A stretch of DNA of 64,000 nucleotides from Anaerocolumna sp. AGMB13020. GTDB lineage: Bacteria > Bacillota > Clostridia > Lachnospirales > Lachnospiraceae. Of this stretch, positions 42,921 to 52,344 are shown piece by piece (within the stretch, counting starts at the first letter, position 1; the number at the start of each line of letters is the position of its first letter). The notes under the pieces were generated by a model. It worked only from the letters and a program-made list of their open reading frames with translations, had not been told where the DNA came from and did not search any database. Location of the stretch: the NCBI RefSeq assembly GCF_033100115.1, contig NZ_CP136910.1, positions 186,001-250,000 on the forward strand, written 5' to 3'. Made by a program: the position numbers and the translations under genes.

Positions 42921-43607
42921 ATGAAAACAGAAAACAAGAACAATATGCTTTATTCTTCAATCGAATTGGAGCAACTGGTACAGCAATATGGCTTTCTACC
43001 TTTTTTTCGGAACGGAATACCAGGTTTTTCTGTAGAGGAACATACTCCAGCTGAACTGTGGTTTATAGAAGGTGTGAATGGTCCATGGGAATGGAAAGGA
43101 CCGGTCGCCAGCTGGGGGAAATGTGTTTATGGTAAGTTTTTTGATAAGAAAGCTGGTTTTATCAGCCTTGAATGGTTTACTGATTTTGTAAACTATCGGC
43201 GAGACGGGTATGATTTTGATGCCCGCTATGACGATGGGCTTGCACCACGCAAAGATAAGCACATCTTTGATACGGTTCTGGAAAAGAAGTCGCTGTTATC
43301 CAAGGAGCTAAAAGATTTATGTAACTATCGAAAAGGTGGTAACAAGGGTTTTGATACAATTATTACACGCCTGCAAATGCAGACTTACATTACGATTTCC
43401 AATTTTGAATACATGACCGATAGATACGGCAAACCATACGGGTGGGGAGTTGCCCGTTACAGTATTCCGGAATTACAACTGGGAGCCGAGGTAATTACCT
43501 CAGCTTATACCCGTACTCCCGCAGAATCCAAGGTGCGGATGTTAGCACATCTAGAAAAAACATTACCAATGGCAAATGAAATGCAGCTAATAAAAATGAT
43601 AGGATAA
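42921..43607 (+). CDS. conserved cytoplasmic protein (AlkZ-related type)
   Basis: The 228-residue protein has distinctive blocks: GFLPFFRNGIPGFSVEEHTP, GPWEWKGPVAS, YGKFFDKKAGFISLEWF, NYRRDGYDFDARYDDGLAPR, CNYRKGGNKGFDTIITRLQM and KPYGWGVARYS. Proteins of this kind occur widely in Firmicutes and are sometimes labelled AlkZ-related, after DNA glycosylases that repair cross-links. I cannot confirm a DNA-repair role from the sequence. It is a single gene with a weak AAAGGAAA site. Confidence 0.6.
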   Translation: MKTENKNNMLYSSIELEQLVQQYGFLPFFRNGIPGFSVEEHTPAELWFIEGVNGPWEWKGPVASWGKCVYGKFFDKKAGFISLEWFTDFVNYRRDGYDFDARYDDGLAPRKDKHIFDTVLEKKSLLSKELKDLCNYRKGGNKGFDTIITRLQMQTYITISNFEYMTDRYGKPYGWGVARYSIPELQLGAEVITSAYTRTPAESKVRMLAHLEKTLPMANEMQLIKMIG

Positions 43608-43903
43608 AAAAGGTTTTCCTTGGAAATATAATGAAACCATTTCCTTTCACCTTTTGCAGATTACATTTCAGTTATAGTGGAAAGATTCTCCAAGGAAAAA
43701 TATCTTATAAAGCTAAGATCCATCATTTGGCTAAATGGAAAGCTATTAATAATTTATTTATCCAAAATCAAAGCTTATACATTAAAAAAGAAGAAACGGA
43801 GTATTCCAATGATATGACGCATCTAATGTTGCTGTCCATAGGCTGTTGATTGGGCTCTTCGTAACTTCCCATTATATCTATGATTTATTATTGCAAAGAA
43901 AAA

Positions 43904-44181
43904 TGAGTCCAAAAGCAAAACTAGTATATTATAAACGAAGACAAGAATCTTGTAGTTACTGTAAAGGTTATAGAAAAAACAAAATACATTACTTTTAACA
44001 TATAATATAATAACAAACAAATGAAGAATATAAAATAATAATTTTTTATATTCTTCATTTGTTTTTGTTTTGGTAATTTAATATAACAAAACGACAAAAT
44101 AATAGAGGATTATATATTTTGGTTTTAACGATAGAAGTATCAAAAACGACAAAACTAAGCCCAAAAATTTTTTTTTGGTTA
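43904..44181 (+). repeat. ~270-bp direct repeat, left copy
   Basis: This stretch matches 48177-48443 in the same orientation with few differences. Both start TGAGTCCAAAAGCAAAACTA and end with a T-rich GCC..AAAATTTTTTTTTGGTTA block. Each contains a long AT-rich hairpin (AAATGAAGAATATAAAA pairing with its complement) and ACGACAAAA motifs. The two copies enclose the KAP NTPase islet. Confidence 0.8.
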
Positions 44182-44191
44182 AAACCAAAAA

Positions 44192-44318
44192 ATAAACGAC
44201 AAAACTATGATTATTAATTAACCCTTTAAACATAATTGTTTGAGGGGTTTTGTCGTTACTAAAATAAAAACGACATTACCACTACAACGACAATTGAAAT
44301 CATCGTAGTATTGTCGTT
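44192..44318. repeat. ACGACA palindromic element, copy 2
   Basis: This 127-base copy of the element at 28241-28367 has a perfect second stem (AACGACAAT with ATTGTCGTT at the end). In the first stem the left arm is altered (GAGGGGTTTTGTCGTT) while the right arm is conserved. It directly abuts the left ~270-bp repeat. Confidence 0.6.
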
Positions 44319-44552
44319 CTATCTTTAACATATTGTAAATAAAATTATAACTAGTTTTGTCGTTTTCATCAGATAATAATGTAGCAAAAGATAATATTAT
44401 AGTATATATAATTTGTAATATTATCCAAAAAGTGATATATTGGAAATACATATCATAGCAATAATGGGAAGTTCTATTTCGTAAAGCAATAGGTTTACTA
44501 TGATAGTAACGAAATAACAATATGATAATAAATAAAACTTGGGTTGAGATGA

Positions 44553-44863
44553 AATATTGAAATAGTATTAGGTATTTTAGTAAGTGACGGTAGTATTGGT
44601 GGTGTTATTCTTATAATTATTAAGTCTTCATCCAATATTATTGTAAGGAGGTTGGAACCAAAAGATACATTAAAACTCAATAAAGAAATAGAGAAAAATA
44701 AGTCAAACCTTGATAATAAAATTTATACATTAGTAAAACAAAGTTTGATGCGGAATTCTCCATTTATAGGACATTACAGAACTATTATGGTTTATTTGAA
44801 GAGTCACATAAACTGAAAGATAAAATTTGTAAGAAACTTGCTGCTATTGGCTACAGTAAATAA
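44553..44863 (+). pseudogene. frameshifted small membrane/coiled-coil protein
   Basis: The first frame reads IEIVLGILVSDGSIGGVILI (membrane helix), then RRLEPKDTLKLNKEIEKNKS, a coiled-coil. It passes near 44745 into a second frame reading KFDAEFSIYRTLQNYYGLFE and LAAIGYSK to TAA. No start codon is in frame before the first part. Small proteins with this layout are common in phage and mobile elements. It is broken by at least one frameshift. Confidence 0.55.
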
Positions 44864-44921
44864 AATAAATTGTGATTTATGAAAGTAATGGCGTAACTAT
44901 ACTAGAGAAAAAGGAGAAATT

Positions 44922-45545
44922 ATGAAATATCCTGAAAGAATAAGATGTATGATACCAGATATAGAGGAAGCTATATCAAAATGGCCAGTAGATATTGAGA
45001 AAGATAATGTGGTGAACTGGATTCTACAATTTGATAATGAAGATTATGATTTAGGATTGAGAATAATTAAGAATTTAAATGTTATTGGTCCTAAAGACTT
45101 AGAATATTCATTAGAGGTTGCATATAGTAAGCTAATGAGAAAGGCCATTGAAAAAGGAACAAGTAGGGTGGAAAGAATTCTTGAGCAACTGCTCCAAGGC
45201 TTGAATGTAAAGGTGACCCAATACGATAACATGCAGTTTTGCTGGCGCATGGATCAGGATCCGGAACAATACGGGGAGTATCGAGTTGCACCCGCCGATG
45301 AGGAAAAAAGAAGTATGGATGATATCAGCCCTAAAGAAATCTCGAATGCAATAAAAGCCGTTGTTGAATTGCAAATTAGCCTGTCTAGAACAGATTTGAT
45401 TCGAGAGACTGCGAAAGTATTTGGGTTTACTCGCATGGGTAATATTATAAAAATGTCCGTGAATCAGGGGATAAAGGAAGCTTTAAGAAGAGGCTGGATT
45501 AGCTTGTCGGATGATGGGGAAAGGGTGAGTCTGCCCGTTATGTGA
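44922..45545 (+). CDS. apparent chimeric gene: helical N-terminus joined to a DUF3320-type C-terminus
   Basis: The 207-residue frame has a helical N-terminus (about 1-80: VVNWILQFDNEDYDLGLRII), similar to the start of PRTase-CE-type proteins. Its C-terminus (about 105-207: CWRMDQDPEQYGEYRV, ISPKEISNAIKAVVELQISL, RTDLIRETAKVFGFTRMGNI) resembles the end of large DUF3320 helicase-type proteins. Both partners are normally much longer, and the DNA becomes clearly more GC-rich from about 45200. A deletion that fused the two genes in frame would explain this. AAAAAGGAG precedes the ATG. Whether the product works is unknown. Confidence 0.5.
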   Translation: MKYPERIRCMIPDIEEAISKWPVDIEKDNVVNWILQFDNEDYDLGLRIIKNLNVIGPKDLEYSLEVAYSKLMRKAIEKGTSRVERILEQLLQGLNVKVTQYDNMQFCWRMDQDPEQYGEYRVAPADEEKRSMDDISPKEISNAIKAVVELQISLSRTDLIRETAKVFGFTRMGNIIKMSVNQGIKEALRRGWISLSDDGERVSLPVM

Positions 45546-45668
45546 TGTGTTTATGTATTTGCGAAGATGCTTGATGTCAAAATGAAAGTAGTAGAAACGC
45601 ACATGTCAAAAGTAATTGGTATAACAAACAAAAGCTTTGCTGCAGACTTATTAATAGGAGAAAATAGT

Positions 45669-47873
45669 ATGTTTAATACAGATAAACCAATAAATAAAAT
45701 AACTGAAGACAAGCTTGGACGGAGTTCATTTGCTAAACAACTCGCAAATGCAATAATGCAATTTAAAACTAAAGATAATTATGCCATCTCTCTTCAAGGG
45801 AAATGGGGCTGTGGAAAGAGCTCTGTTCTAAATATGACGATTGAAGAGATCGGAAAATTATCAGAAGTAGTAGATAATAACGAAAAAATAATTGTTGTTC
45901 AGTTTAATCCTTGGAACTTTACGGATACTAATCAACTGATTAATCAATTTTTTCTAAAACTCTCGAATTCCTTAAAGTTTAATGATAAAGGGAAAAAAAT
46001 GCAAAATGTAGGTTCTGCAATTGAAAAGTATTCTTCTGCTTTAGAGTATTCAGAGTATATACCGGTAGTAGGGCCTTATTTAAAACTAGTGCCTAAGCTG
46101 TCCGCTATGCTTGGTAAGTCGATTAAGGATAAAGCGGAGTCGAAACTAAATGATGTTTCTTATAGAAAAAACGCAGTAGAACAAGCGTTGAGAGATTTAG
46201 AAACCAGAATTTTAGTAGTGATTGATGATATTGACAGACTTTCAAATGAACAAATTCAACTTATTTTTCAATTGGTAAATGCTGTAGCAGGTTTTCCAAA
46301 CATAATATATTTACTTTCATTTGATAAAGATATTGTGGTACGCGCATTGAGTGATGTCCAACATTGTGACGGAGAAGAATATCTGGAAAAAATAATTCAA
46401 GTACCGTTTGATATGCCTCCATTAAGCATTAAAAGGCTTCATAATATCCTGTTTGAAAAGCTAAATGATTTAGTCGAAGTTCATAGTGGTATGGAATTTG
46501 ATACAACACGCTGGTCAAACGTTTTTAATTCTTGTATCAATCCATTTATAAACACATTGCGTGATATTAATAGATTTTGTAATACTTTAGCTTTTATGTA
46601 TTCGACAGTTAAGGAAGAAGTAGATTTTATTGATATGGCAGGGATATGTGCCTTGCGGGTATTTGCATCCTCAATTTTCGAATGGATAAGGGATAATAAA
46701 TTTTCTCTTGTTGGGGGGTATAATGGTGGAGGCATTTCTCTAAGTGGTGTAAGGAAGCAAGAAGAGGAAACATTACAACTCTTTCAAGATATTTATCCAG
46801 ATACCCCCCAAGTTATGCTAAAGGCAGTTGCTAGTTTATTTCCTATGTTTTCTAATAGAATATCATTATCAAGTGTTTTTCAAACACCCTCTGAAATTCA
46901 TCAAGCAATGAGAATAGCTTCTGAGAGTAAATTTGACTTGTATTTTTCGCTTTCTCTAGACAATATAAAAATCAGTAGAGTAGAAATTGATGATTCTTTA
47001 TTGCGCATGGAGGAAGATGAGTTGCGGTCATATATTGATGTGCTTAATGCGCGCGATCTACTTGATGCTTTTTTAAAGGAAATGGAGTATAATTTGTCAA
47101 GGATTCCCGAAGAAAGAATAGAGCTCATTTTGAGTGTATTAGTATTTCAAAGTGGAAGAATTGTAGAGAAAGAAATGCAATTGATAGGTGCGGATTCAAC
47201 AAAAATTAGTGTTTATACGATTTCGGATTTACTCTTTAGAATTAGTGATGAAATTATTCAGTTCAACATAATAGCTAATATGTTTTCTAAAACAGATTTT
47301 TTATCATTTCAATTTTTATTACATCTTTTACATATAATTGAGTTAACTCATGGAAGAATTGCTGAAACATCGAATTCACAAAAACCCAAACTTATTAATC
47401 TAGATTATTTGCATCAGCTTGAAGCAATATTTTTAGAAAGGACAAAAAGTTTTGTAGCTATTACGAATTTATTTGAGTGGAAAGAACTAAGAACAGTTTC
47501 TTTTCTTTGGAAGTTTATAGAGGAAAAAACATATTCAGACTATATAAAATCTGCGGTAGTCAATGAACTTAATGCTATTAGATTTTTGGCATTACATATA
47601 GCTACTTGGTCATCTGGGGGGAAAGCATGTGAATATGAACTAACAGATGATTCCTATACAAAATTTATCAGCACCGCCGACTTTATTAAAATAATTGAAT
47701 GTGCCAGATTATCAGATGACTTTTGGACTTTAGAGGAAAATATTATTGAAGCATCAGTTGCCTTTGTCTTAGCGATAGAGCTTGGGGAGGTAAAAAAACT
47801 AATTGAAATCAAAGATGTAGAGGAAAGGATTAGCAAATGGAAAAATGAGTTGCTAAAGGAATCTAATTGCTGA
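45669..47873 (+). CDS. KAP-family P-loop NTPase
   Basis: The 734-residue protein carries a KAP NTPase domain in its first half: Walker A LQGKWGCGKSSVLNM (near 41), VVQFNPWNFTDTNQLINQFF, and Walker B ILVVIDDIDRLSNEQIQLIF (near 180). FDKDIVVRAL and YLEKIIQVPFDMPPLS follow. The second half is helical and unassigned. KAP NTPases occur in phage-defence and plasmid-linked loci and may be membrane associated, but no clear membrane helix is seen here. The start at 45669 is chosen for AGGAG 8 bases upstream; an earlier in-frame ATG at 45567 has no good site. It is the only intact long gene of the repeat-flanked islet. Confidence 0.85.
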   Translation: MFNTDKPINKITEDKLGRSSFAKQLANAIMQFKTKDNYAISLQGKWGCGKSSVLNMTIEEIGKLSEVVDNNEKIIVVQFNPWNFTDTNQLINQFFLKLSNSLKFNDKGKKMQNVGSAIEKYSSALEYSEYIPVVGPYLKLVPKLSAMLGKSIKDKAESKLNDVSYRKNAVEQALRDLETRILVVIDDIDRLSNEQIQLIFQLVNAVAGFPNIIYLLSFDKDIVVRALSDVQHCDGEEYLEKIIQVPFDMPPLSIKRLHNILFEKLNDLVEVHSGMEFDTTRWSNVFNSCINPFINTLRDINRFCNTLAFMYSTVKEEVDFIDMAGICALRVFASSIFEWIRDNKFSLVGGYNGGGISLSGVRKQEEETLQLFQDIYPDTPQVMLKAVASLFPMFSNRISLSSVFQTPSEIHQAMRIASESKFDLYFSLSLDNIKISRVEIDDSLLRMEEDELRSYIDVLNARDLLDAFLKEMEYNLSRIPEERIELILSVLVFQSGRIVEKEMQLIGADSTKISVYTISDLLFRISDEIIQFNIIANMFSKTDFLSFQFLLHLLHIIELTHGRIAETSNSQKPKLINLDYLHQLEAIFLERTKSFVAITNLFEWKELRTVSFLWKFIEEKTYSDYIKSAVVNELNAIRFLALHIATWSSGGKACEYELTDDSYTKFISTADFIKIIECARLSDDFWTLEENIIEASVAFVLAIELGEVKKLIEIKDVEERISKWKNELLKESNC

Positions 47874-47986
47874 ATAAGGAACTTTTTGTTAATGAAAATA
47901 AAGAGATTTGAAACGGTCTCCATTATTGATAGTTCATCATAGACCTTATCCCAGTTACAGATGGGCAAGCTTTTTTAATGCCTAGA

Positions 47987-48010
47987 ATAACATATGCTGT
48001 CATATGTTAT
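47987..48010. terminator. perfect short hairpin after the KAP gene
   Basis: ATAACATATG and CATATGTTAT form a perfect 10-bp stem with a 4-base loop, followed by TGTCTC rather than a T run. It may help end or stabilise the transcript. Confidence 0.45.
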
Positions 48011-48176
48011 TGTCTCTAACAGAAAATTGTACAGCATCGATAAATATAACCGGATAGATTCGGGATAAAGGGTGGTACTGCCAGTCCTCAATTTCTATGA
48101 GACTGTGAAATAAAGTCTGTAAAATAAGTTTTTCGATTAGGTTTTCTATGATAAAATAAATATATTATAGGAGCCC

Positions 48177-48443
48177 TGAGTCCAAAAGCAAAACTAGTAT
48201 ATTATAAACGAAGACAAGAATCTTGTAGTTACTGTAAAGGTTATAGAAAAAGCAAAATACATTTCTTTTAATATATAAAAAAAAAAATGAAGAATATAAA
48301 ATAATAATTTTCTATATTCTTCATTTGTTTTGATAATTTAATATATTAACAAAACGACAAAATAAAAGAGGATTATGTATTTTGGTTTTAACGATAGAAG
48401 TATCAAAAACGACAAAACTAAGCCAAAAATTTTTTTTTGGTTA
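48177..48443 (+). repeat. ~270-bp direct repeat, right copy
   Basis: This is the partner of 43904-44181, in direct orientation. The ACGACA element that follows the left copy is absent after this one. Small insertions and deletions occur in the middle hairpin. The two copies lie 4.0 kb apart and could recombine to remove the KAP islet. Confidence 0.8.
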
Positions 48444-48495
48444 TTTGATTATTGTGTAAATAAGTCAAAATTTATTTGGTTATATATGCGAGCAG

Positions 48496-48547
48496 AACGC
48501 CCTTAACTATTCGCGAAACGCAAGTTTAACGAATAGTTATGAGCGTT
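48496..48547 (+). terminator. strong hairpin right of the islet
   Basis: AACGCCCTTAACTATTCG (48496-48513) pairs with CGAATAGTTATGAGCGTT (48530-48547) apart from an internal mismatch, and TTTTC follows. It is a probable bidirectional terminator. Confidence 0.65.
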
Positions 48548-49184
48548 TTCTTTAAAGAAGCGATATCCAATAAATATTTTATCTTTTAACACATGAATAA
48601 CTACATAATAATAAATTGTTTCGTTTTACTATTATACAGCTAAACTAATATACTATCTCATTTTTATATGCAATAATCTTATGTTTTTCTTTTGCTTTAA
48701 TTTATATCATTCATTTTACAAATATCAATATATCAGATTATAATTTTTGAAATACTCATAAGCATTCCATATACAACACGTATCCAGAAACCTTTATTAA
48801 TAGCTCAATTCGCATTCTATTATATAAATATATATTTTAAAATCAATATTAACTTATTACCTTAATAATCACTCCTGAACCCCTTCGTTCACATTCGTTT
48901 TATACTTAACTGCAATTACCAAAAATAAAATTTACAATTTTGTACTTTTTATATCAAATATTCATACCTGTCTAATGATTCCCTGATTTGTTATAAGTTA
49001 AACCACATGTAGTTATAACTTTCATAAGTTTTGATTTATTGTATTTATACATTGTTAAATTATTAACATTAATATCGTATTACTGTATAAATCAACACTA
49101 ACTTATACAGTAATAAATCTCATAACAAAGCGTTTAATCTTCTATTTCATTTCCTGAATACCTTAATATACCAATGTATTTCTA
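48548..49184. other. very AT-rich intergenic stretch
   Basis: No gene or RNA is visible. The sequence is the most AT-rich part of the window and lies downstream of the convergent binding-protein frame. No clear terminator for that gene was found. Confidence 0.4.
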
Positions 49185-50150
49185 TTACTCCGATACTTCT
49201 AACAACTTCTCCAGCAGATAATCTAATTGAACCCCTGAAGAATATATATCAATATCATAGAAAAGTGTATAATCAATCGGTATTATATGACCTGCCTGTA
49301 CTGCGGGAATTGACTGCCAAACGGGGTTATCTGCTAATCCATTCAATTCACCACTGAAGATAATATAATCACCAGCATAGTCATTAATAACTTCAAGTGA
49401 AACATCACGGTATTGGTCTTTTCCTATAATCTCATCCTGTATTATCTCTGGTGCCTTAAATCCCATATGACTGTAAATCAGATCTCCACCACGTCCCCAT
49501 TTATCACCGTATGCCCAGACACCACCACTGTCATTGCCTTCAAAGATACTAAAGGTTTTGTCCATAATATCTTTTTCTGAAAGGCGTTTTTTGGCGTCTT
49601 CTATTTTCGCATTAAAATCAGTTAATAATTTTTTTGCTTCTGCTTCCTTATTAAGAACCTCTCCAAGGAAGTTAATCCTTTCCTCCATACTGAGTTCTGT
49701 AAATGGAATAATTATGGTAGGCGCTATTTTAGATACTTTATCATACTGTTCTTCATTTACTACGAGAATTAAATCCGGCTCATATGTCATAATTTCTTCT
49801 GATTCAAAGCTTGCCCATACAGGAAGCTCGGAAACTTCTTTTTCATAAGTTGTTCCAGCTGCATCATAGGTTGCAACCGGCTTAATCCCCAAGGCAAGCA
49901 CATCTCCCATTCCATAGGTTGCTATAACTCTCTCAGGGTTTGCCGGTACCTCAATCTCTCCTTTAACAGTACTTATAGTTCTACCTTCTTCATTCTCTGT
50001 ATCCTGTTGCGCCTCGGTTACTGCCGCCTGAGTGGTAGGTGTTTCACTCCCTTTTGTATTAACAGGTGTTCCATTACTGCAGGCAGAGAACAGCATCACC
50101 ATGGAAAGTGCGACAGCAACTATCGCTTTATTCTTCGTTTGTTTTAACAT
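49185..50150 (-). CDS. internal start: ABC-type iron/siderophore-binding lipoprotein
   Basis: Within the longer frame an ATG at 50150 is preceded by AAGGAGAG at 7 bases. It opens a complete lipoprotein: signal MLKQTKNKAIVAVALSMVML, lipobox LFSAC, acidic spacer, then a type III (FhuD/BtuF-like) binding fold (VPANPERVIATYGMGDVLAL, IMTYEPDLILVVNEEQYDKV, VWQSIPAVQAGHIIPIDYTL). This 321-residue product would bind a ferric siderophore or related ligand on the outer membrane face. No permease genes are adjacent, so it would rely on a transporter elsewhere. Confidence 0.6.
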   Translation of the reverse strand: MLKQTKNKAIVAVALSMVMLFSACSNGTPVNTKGSETPTTQAAVTEAQQDTENEEGRTISTVKGEIEVPANPERVIATYGMGDVLALGIKPVATYDAAGTTYEKEVSELPVWASFESEEIMTYEPDLILVVNEEQYDKVSKIAPTIIIPFTELSMEERINFLGEVLNKEAEAKKLLTDFNAKIEDAKKRLSEKDIMDKTFSIFEGNDSGGVWAYGDKWGRGGDLIYSHMGFKAPEIIQDEIIGKDQYRDVSLEVINDYAGDYIIFSGELNGLADNPVWQSIPAVQAGHIIPIDYTLFYDIDIYSSGVQLDYLLEKLLEVSE

Positions 50151-51122
50151 GTAAATCTCTCCTTCTATTTCGAGTTTGCCACGACTAACTTGGCCTTTCT
50201 CATTATAAGAAAAGGAGGAGGTATTTTCCATGGAGAAATCGTTCCGATAACTTGGTATTTTCGCTCTATAATCTCTGGGAGTCATTCCTGATGTCTTTAA
50301 GAATAACTTACTGAAATAAAATTCATCGGGAAAACCACAGACAGTTGCAATATTCCGTATAGGCAGGCTGCTACTATGCAGCAGCTTACGAGCTGATAGC
50401 ATTCTTAGGTTGGTTAAATACTCCTGAGGACTTTCTCCATATTCGTTTTTAAAACATCTGCGCAAGTGACTGTCACTTATTCCAAACACAGACGCTATAG
50501 ATTGTATGGAAACTGCTTCGCGAAAATGTTCATCTATGTACCTTTTCGTCATTGAAATGATATCAGGCTGAAGTATATTTACTTTACCGGATTCAAGTTC
50601 TCTGTATATTTCATAAACTAATTGATAGAAAGCCGTTTTCTCATAAAAACGTTCCAAGGGACTGGGTTGCTTCCATACTTCATACATTCTGCAAAGTAAT
50701 TCAGAAATAAATACAGGATTATGCGGTGTAAAACCATACTGTTGCCTGAATGGATTCGTATGTTCCAGATGTCTGTTAAGTTCTCTTTTATGGTTAGCCG
50801 GCTCGCTGTACCGATACAACACCAGATAATACTCCAACCATTCCTCCATAGGTCTTAATGACAACTCCATTCCGGTTCCCACAAGGCACAGTCCAAAATG
50901 TTCCACACGGTAGGAAGTATCATCTATTAATATCTCAGCTTTTCCACCGACTGTAAATAAAAAAGCACTGACCGGAAGGCGATACCGAAGAATTGGATTT
51001 TCAGATGTAATTAATCTGTGTCGTATATCTAAAAGAGAGATATTAACCTTCTCCCATATACGCAAAGCACAGGTAAGATTCTCCTGCGTAAAATTATATG
51101 GCTTCTGTTCTTTTCTGTACAC
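49185..51122 (-). CDS. AraC regulator read in frame into an iron-siderophore-type binding protein
   Basis: One open frame of 645 codons joins two proteins. Residues 1-~300 are an AraC regulator: cupin-like N-terminus, then VSIQSIASVFGISDSHLRRC and IRNIATVCGFPDEFYFSKLF, ending TPRDYRAKIPSYRND. After a ~25-residue linker, residue 325 begins a lipoprotein-type binding protein. The GTG at 51122 is the likely start, with GGAGGAG just before it. AraC regulators with a cytoplasmic binding domain are known (Btr of Bacillus subtilis senses bacillibactin), but here the second part has its own signal peptide. Either a true sensor fusion or two overlapping products is possible. Confidence 0.75.
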   Translation of the reverse strand: MYRKEQKPYNFTQENLTCALRIWEKVNISLLDIRHRLITSENPILRYRLPVSAFLFTVGGKAEILIDDTSYRVEHFGLCLVGTGMELSLRPMEEWLEYYLVLYRYSEPANHKRELNRHLEHTNPFRQQYGFTPHNPVFISELLCRMYEVWKQPSPLERFYEKTAFYQLVYEIYRELESGKVNILQPDIISMTKRYIDEHFREAVSIQSIASVFGISDSHLRRCFKNEYGESPQEYLTNLRMLSARKLLHSSSLPIRNIATVCGFPDEFYFSKLFLKTSGMTPRDYRAKIPSYRNDFSMENTSSFSYNEKGQVSRGKLEIEGEIYMLKQTKNKAIVAVALSMVMLFSACSNGTPVNTKGSETPTTQAAVTEAQQDTENEEGRTISTVKGEIEVPANPERVIATYGMGDVLALGIKPVATYDAAGTTYEKEVSELPVWASFESEEIMTYEPDLILVVNEEQYDKVSKIAPTIIIPFTELSMEERINFLGEVLNKEAEAKKLLTDFNAKIEDAKKRLSEKDIMDKTFSIFEGNDSGGVWAYGDKWGRGGDLIYSHMGFKAPEIIQDEIIGKDQYRDVSLEVINDYAGDYIIFSGELNGLADNPVWQSIPAVQAGHIIPIDYTLFYDIDIYSSGVQLDYLLEKLLEVSE

Positions 51123-51189
51123 AACAGCTCCTCCATAACGATTAGATAAGATAATGATCATAGTTAGATAATTCTAACACATTATAGCA

Positions 51190-52083
51190 TTACTTATTGC
51201 TTTTGTATATGGAGCAATCATAAGCCAGTTGATATCCTTTTTTTGTTTTTATCAAATCCACAGACCAGTCAAATCCGAAACTGACATGAAAGGTGTCCCG
51301 GAAATTTCCCAAACTAATGGCAATGCCAACCTTCATCAGTTCATTTGTATAAACCAGGGAGTTACCTCTTTCAACGAAACCGAAGGATTTAACAAAAGGA
51401 AGCTTCTCCTGGTATACTATATTATTGTTATGTTTAATAATTACTTGCAACATATCTCCATAATCAAAACCTTGTTGAAGCAACTCTGTTACAGGTATAT
51501 TACTCCACAAATTCCCGAAATTGGGATCACTGCTTTCTAATATGCCTGCTGCCCTTTTTGCAGTAATAAGCGGTTTAGGAATATTGTGTATAACGATATC
51601 CTCAACAGGATAAGCAGGACCGACCTCCTCATATGAAATGATACCACTGGCAAGTTTTGCAGCACAGTAACCGAATAAATCTCTTCCATGAAAAACACTG
51701 GTACCTAGTGTTGTCTGCAAACGGTTAACGGTCTCATCTATTTCTCTAACCTCTTCAATACCTGCATATTCCTTCATATGAGTCAATGTGCCGTTATCCG
51801 GTGTAACGATATAATAACCGTCTTTTGTCTTGGCAATACAGGCTTTTCTTGAGGTGCCTACCCCTGGATCTACCACTGAAACAAATATAGTTCCTTTCGG
51901 CCAGAAACCAACCGACTGATACAGCCGGTAAGAGGCACTCCAGGTATCAAAATGAGGAATTTCATGGGTTCCATCGAAGATTTCCAAACTGCGATCTACT
52001 GTTTTTACGACACCGTACATGGAACATACGGCCCCCTCTTTATAAGTAAAGTCTGTCTGGAAGACTAAAATTGGTTTTTCCAT
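51190..52083 (-). CDS. SAM hydroxide adenosyltransferase / DUF62 family protein
   Basis: The 297-residue protein has the family's signatures: ILVFQTDFTYKEGAVCSMYG at the start, IFVSVVDPGVGTSRKACIAK, YYIVTPDNGTLTH, and FHGRDLFGYCAAKLASG. Characterised members hydrolyse S-adenosylmethionine to adenosine and methionine; the fluorinase fold is related. Asp and His of the active site are in VDPGVG and FHGRD. It is 67 bases from the AraC frame in the same direction and may share its transcript. AAGGATG lies before the ATG. Confidence 0.88.
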   Translation of the reverse strand: MEKPILVFQTDFTYKEGAVCSMYGVVKTVDRSLEIFDGTHEIPHFDTWSASYRLYQSVGFWPKGTIFVSVVDPGVGTSRKACIAKTKDGYYIVTPDNGTLTHMKEYAGIEEVREIDETVNRLQTTLGTSVFHGRDLFGYCAAKLASGIISYEEVGPAYPVEDIVIHNIPKPLITAKRAAGILESSDPNFGNLWSNIPVTELLQQGFDYGDMLQVIIKHNNNIVYQEKLPFVKSFGFVERGNSLVYTNELMKVGIAISLGNFRDTFHVSFGFDWSVDLIKTKKGYQLAYDCSIYKSNK

Positions 52084-52344
52084 TTACTTGCATCCTTTCT
52101 ATCTATCAAACGTCACCGTATTTTAACTTAACGCTTTTGATGACGAAACTTTTATACGAGGTATTTAATACTCTAGTAATATCTATAAGAAAGGATACCA
52201 TAATTTTTTGTTATTCGGCTAGAGTAATTTTATATTTATTAATAATATTTAATATAAATACGAGTTAGTAGTAAATATTATTAATACAAGTTAATATTTA
52301 TCAGTTATATGGCAGAATTTATTGACAAACAGGATTTACTGATA

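Noticed and set aside
43631..43849. 72-codon frame downstream of the conserved protein
   Set aside because: No ribosome site and no family resemblance; its 5' part overlaps what looks like 3' untranslated sequence.
48061..48100. GGGTGGTACTGCC segment resembling the T-box antiterminator sequence
   Set aside because: No specifier loop, no terminator and no amino-acid-related gene follows; the downstream is the repeat. Likely chance.
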